Assembly: GCA_033239525.1 (NCBI GenBank)
Contig: BSYO01000003.1
Location: 24,793,540-24,857,539, forward strand
Direction of reading: 5' to 3'
Source of the DNA: Nepenthes gracilis
Taxonomy: Eukaryota; Streptophyta; Magnoliopsida; Caryophyllales; Nepenthaceae
DNA length: 64,000 nt
Shown here: piece by piece, positions 62,277 to 64,000 of the stretch
Position numbering within the stretch: the stretch's first letter is position 1
Layout: each line of letters begins with the position of its first letter
Program-made: the position numbers and the translations under genes
Notes under the pieces: model-generated
Database searches by the model: none
What the model saw: the letters and a program-made list of their open reading frames with translations, nothing else
Told to the model about the DNA's origin: nothing

Positions 62277-63414
62277 ATGGCGCAAGAGGTTCAGAATGGA
62301 GCTGAGAATGACGGACCCAATGTTGTGAGCTTCTCCGCATTTAAGCCACAGCTGTTTGTTGAAGCTCCGAAGGCTGCTGATGCCGTTCAGTTCTACAAGA
62401 CAGCGTTCGGCGCCGAAGAGGTAGGCCGTACCATGCATCCGAAAAGGAAGGCCGAGCAAGACCAGCCTCTTATCCTATCGGCCGACCTTAAGATCGGTTC
62501 CTCCATTTTCACTGTCTCTGATTTCTCTGATGAATCTGCTACCCCGTAAGTATTTTTTTTTATCACTTTTTCTGCGTAGTAGATCTTACATTGCCTTGTT
62601 GCATTATTTGTTAGAGCCTTGTTTTGGTTCGCTTCTATAGTTTATATTTTTCTACCGCAAATCTTCACATCTTTTGTAGTCTCTACATCACAGTATTCCA
62701 GGAAGTACCGTTATGTGTCGATTACTCTTCCATTTAGGTTTTCCTGTTTCTTCTCCTGATCTACTTGCTTATGTGCCATTTAGGTTTTTAAAACGATCCA
62801 AAAGTCGACTGTCTTCCTTCCTCCGAATGCTAGATGGAGACTGTTTAGTTATTTGTTGTTATTCTTTACTGTAATGCTATTACTGTTTTCTTTCGTCAGA
62901 TTTTATGGATTTTCCTTTGTTACAGCTGTAGAATCGTGCCTTGTGCGGTTTTAAACTGTTTGAGTCTAGGAACTTTCCTTTTTTCTATATTTTAATATGA
63001 CTTCAAAATTTGTCTACAGGTCTATTATTTGGTCGCTTTAAGTCAATTTCTATTGATTCTTGGGACTCTTTTTGCCTTAAAAATTAATTTCCATCTCTTA
63101 TGAACTATTTGGACATCTTTTGGTGCGTGGAACGTGGATGCATTTGTTACTGTAAGATATTTCTGTTTTCGAGTCTGTACACAGTCGACAAAGTGCTTAG
63201 GTTTGGTGTTTTCAGTGTTACTGGCTTCGTGTTTTGCCTGGTAACCGAGGACATCGATGCTGCGTTCTCGAAAGCCTTGAGCGCCGGAGCTGTGGCCAAA
63301 GGCGAGGTGACGGAAGGTGAGGTTGCAGGGACCGTGGCGAAGGTGGAGGATCCGTACGGTTTTGTCTGGATGATTTCCCCTCCCACTAAGAAGGCTGATG
63401 ACGCGGAAGTCTGA
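62277..63414 (+). CDS. Glyoxalase/VOC-superfamily protein, At5g48480-like, two exons
   Basis: Exon 1 is 62,277-62,545 and exon 2 is 63,216-63,414. The 670-bp intron is GT-AG and splits a proline codon (phase 2). Total 468 nt, 155 residues. The N-terminal half reads FKPQLFVEAPKAADAVQFYK then FGAEE, the start of a PhnB-like VOC fold ('xxFYKxAFGAxE'), and continues with a PKRKAEQDQPLILSADLKIG stretch. The C-terminal half reads TEDIDAAFSKALSAGAVAKG, then GTVAKVEDPYGFVWMIS, the conserved 'DPFGxxW' end of the fold. VOC proteins include glyoxalase I and related metalloenzymes, but this small cytosolic-looking plant subgroup has no assured substrate, so lactoylglutathione lyase activity should not be assumed. 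The start is supported by the leader upstream and by the family's usual MAQE-type N-terminus. Confidence 0.92.
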
Positions 63415-64000
63415 GCACCGTTCGATGTGACCTCTAATCGACATCTCCTGATTAGGTCTGTGAAATTCTTCTTATTATCGTTATCAGCTAAACCTTTATT
63501 TGCAGTAGTAGATGAACAACAGGCTCTTTACCCCCCATCTCTAGGCTTCTAATGTTCATATAGCCGCTCCACTGGGTTGGCTAAGTGGAAGCATTTTTGG
63601 AGAAAATCCTTTTGAAACATCGTGGACCGGCATGCGGAGATCTGTCTGCTATCCTTTAGAATAACGTGCTGTTTGCTCTTCAAATGCTCCCTCCCCTCCC
63701 CTAACACCGGATTTCCGGCTTCCTGTCGGTTATTTCCGACTTCTTATAATCGTAAATTTTGAGAGGCTATTATTATTTTCTAATGATAATTTATTTCCGT
63801 TTTAAATGAAGCTTCTGTAAGCCTCCCTGTTACACTCATTGACAACTTTAAGTCAGCAGCTATACTAAATTGATACATTTTAATCATCATTAACATATTA
63901 TTAATTTTAATGAATATAGTGGGATGCTAAATGAGGTAAAAATGCGATAAAACGTAAAGGCTTTATTGCCTTTTTTTTTTTTTTAAATTGTTGGCTGTTT
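63415..64000 (+). other. 3' flank of the glyoxalase-family gene
   Basis: Genic composition to about 63,740 is consistent with a 3' untranslated region. Beyond this the sequence becomes AT-rich and ends in a T run (63,971-63,984). No clear polyadenylation signal or further gene was identified. Confidence 0.5.

Noticed and set aside
62546..63215. Plus-strand frame from 63,100 as a separate start for the VOC C-terminal half
   Set aside because: The part before 63,216 is intron. The GT at 62,546 and AG at 63,214-63,215 join in phase to complete the VOC domain.
63043..63444. Minus-strand 133-codon frame over the VOC gene
   Set aside because: It is antisense to exon 2 and the intron, and the plus-strand exon carries the recognised family motifs.
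1..64000. CRISPR arrays, bacterial operons or integrated viral genomes
   Set aside because: No regularly spaced short repeats with unique spacers, no ribosome-binding-site-led gene clusters and no viral coding region were seen. Introns and retroelements show plant nuclear DNA.

Overview
This is eukaryotic nuclear DNA from a flowering plant. The evidence is very AT-rich spacer DNA, spliced genes with canonical GT/AG introns, a nuclear tRNA-Lys, Ty3/gypsy and Ty1/copia remnants, a plant-specific atypical bHLH gene and a nuclear gene for a chloroplast protein. Nothing in the window fixes the species.

Layout. About 1-18,250 is a nested transposon block. Two near-identical direct copies (1 to about 6,170 and 12,932-18,247) are each built as a giant hairpin: arms of about 1.2-2 kb around a 1.8 kb loop. 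The first right arm runs into a broken Ty3/gypsy LTR plus gag region (to about 8,254). Inverted subterminal sequence, further direct repeats and a probable LTR fragment (about 11,938-12,586) lie between the copies. A GC-rich island of unknown origin follows (18,248-18,930), then an F-box pseudogene (19,669-20,967).

About 21-48 kb is mostly AT-rich spacer. It holds one clear gene, an IBH1-type helix-loop-helix regulator (26,665-27,183, minus), a badly decayed Ty1/copia element (about 29,540-32,345) and an old LTR-like remnant (about 35,830-37,550). That remnant is related to LTR sequence inside the next gene.

From 48 to 64 kb the window is genic. An eight-exon gene on the minus strand (60,035 down to 48,347) encodes a 387-residue predicted chloroplast protein of unknown function, which I match from memory to the Arabidopsis At4g37920 family. 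Its 6.4 kb intron 2 contains a tandem duplication of about 2.5 kb that carries a solo-LTR-like element, plus a separate 356-bp duplication. A tRNA-Lys(UUU) gene (60,112-60,184, minus) sits directly upstream on the same strand. A gypsy LTR remnant (about 60,890-61,680) separates it from a divergent two-exon glyoxalase/VOC-family gene (62,277-63,414, plus).

The functional genes do not form one pathway. The strongest biological points are the two hairpin-forming element copies, which could give rise to small RNAs, and the layered tandem duplications inside intron 2. A technical point also matters: mismatches between the hairpin arms cluster at CAG/CTG/CCGG sites, which suggests consensus errors at methylated cytosines.
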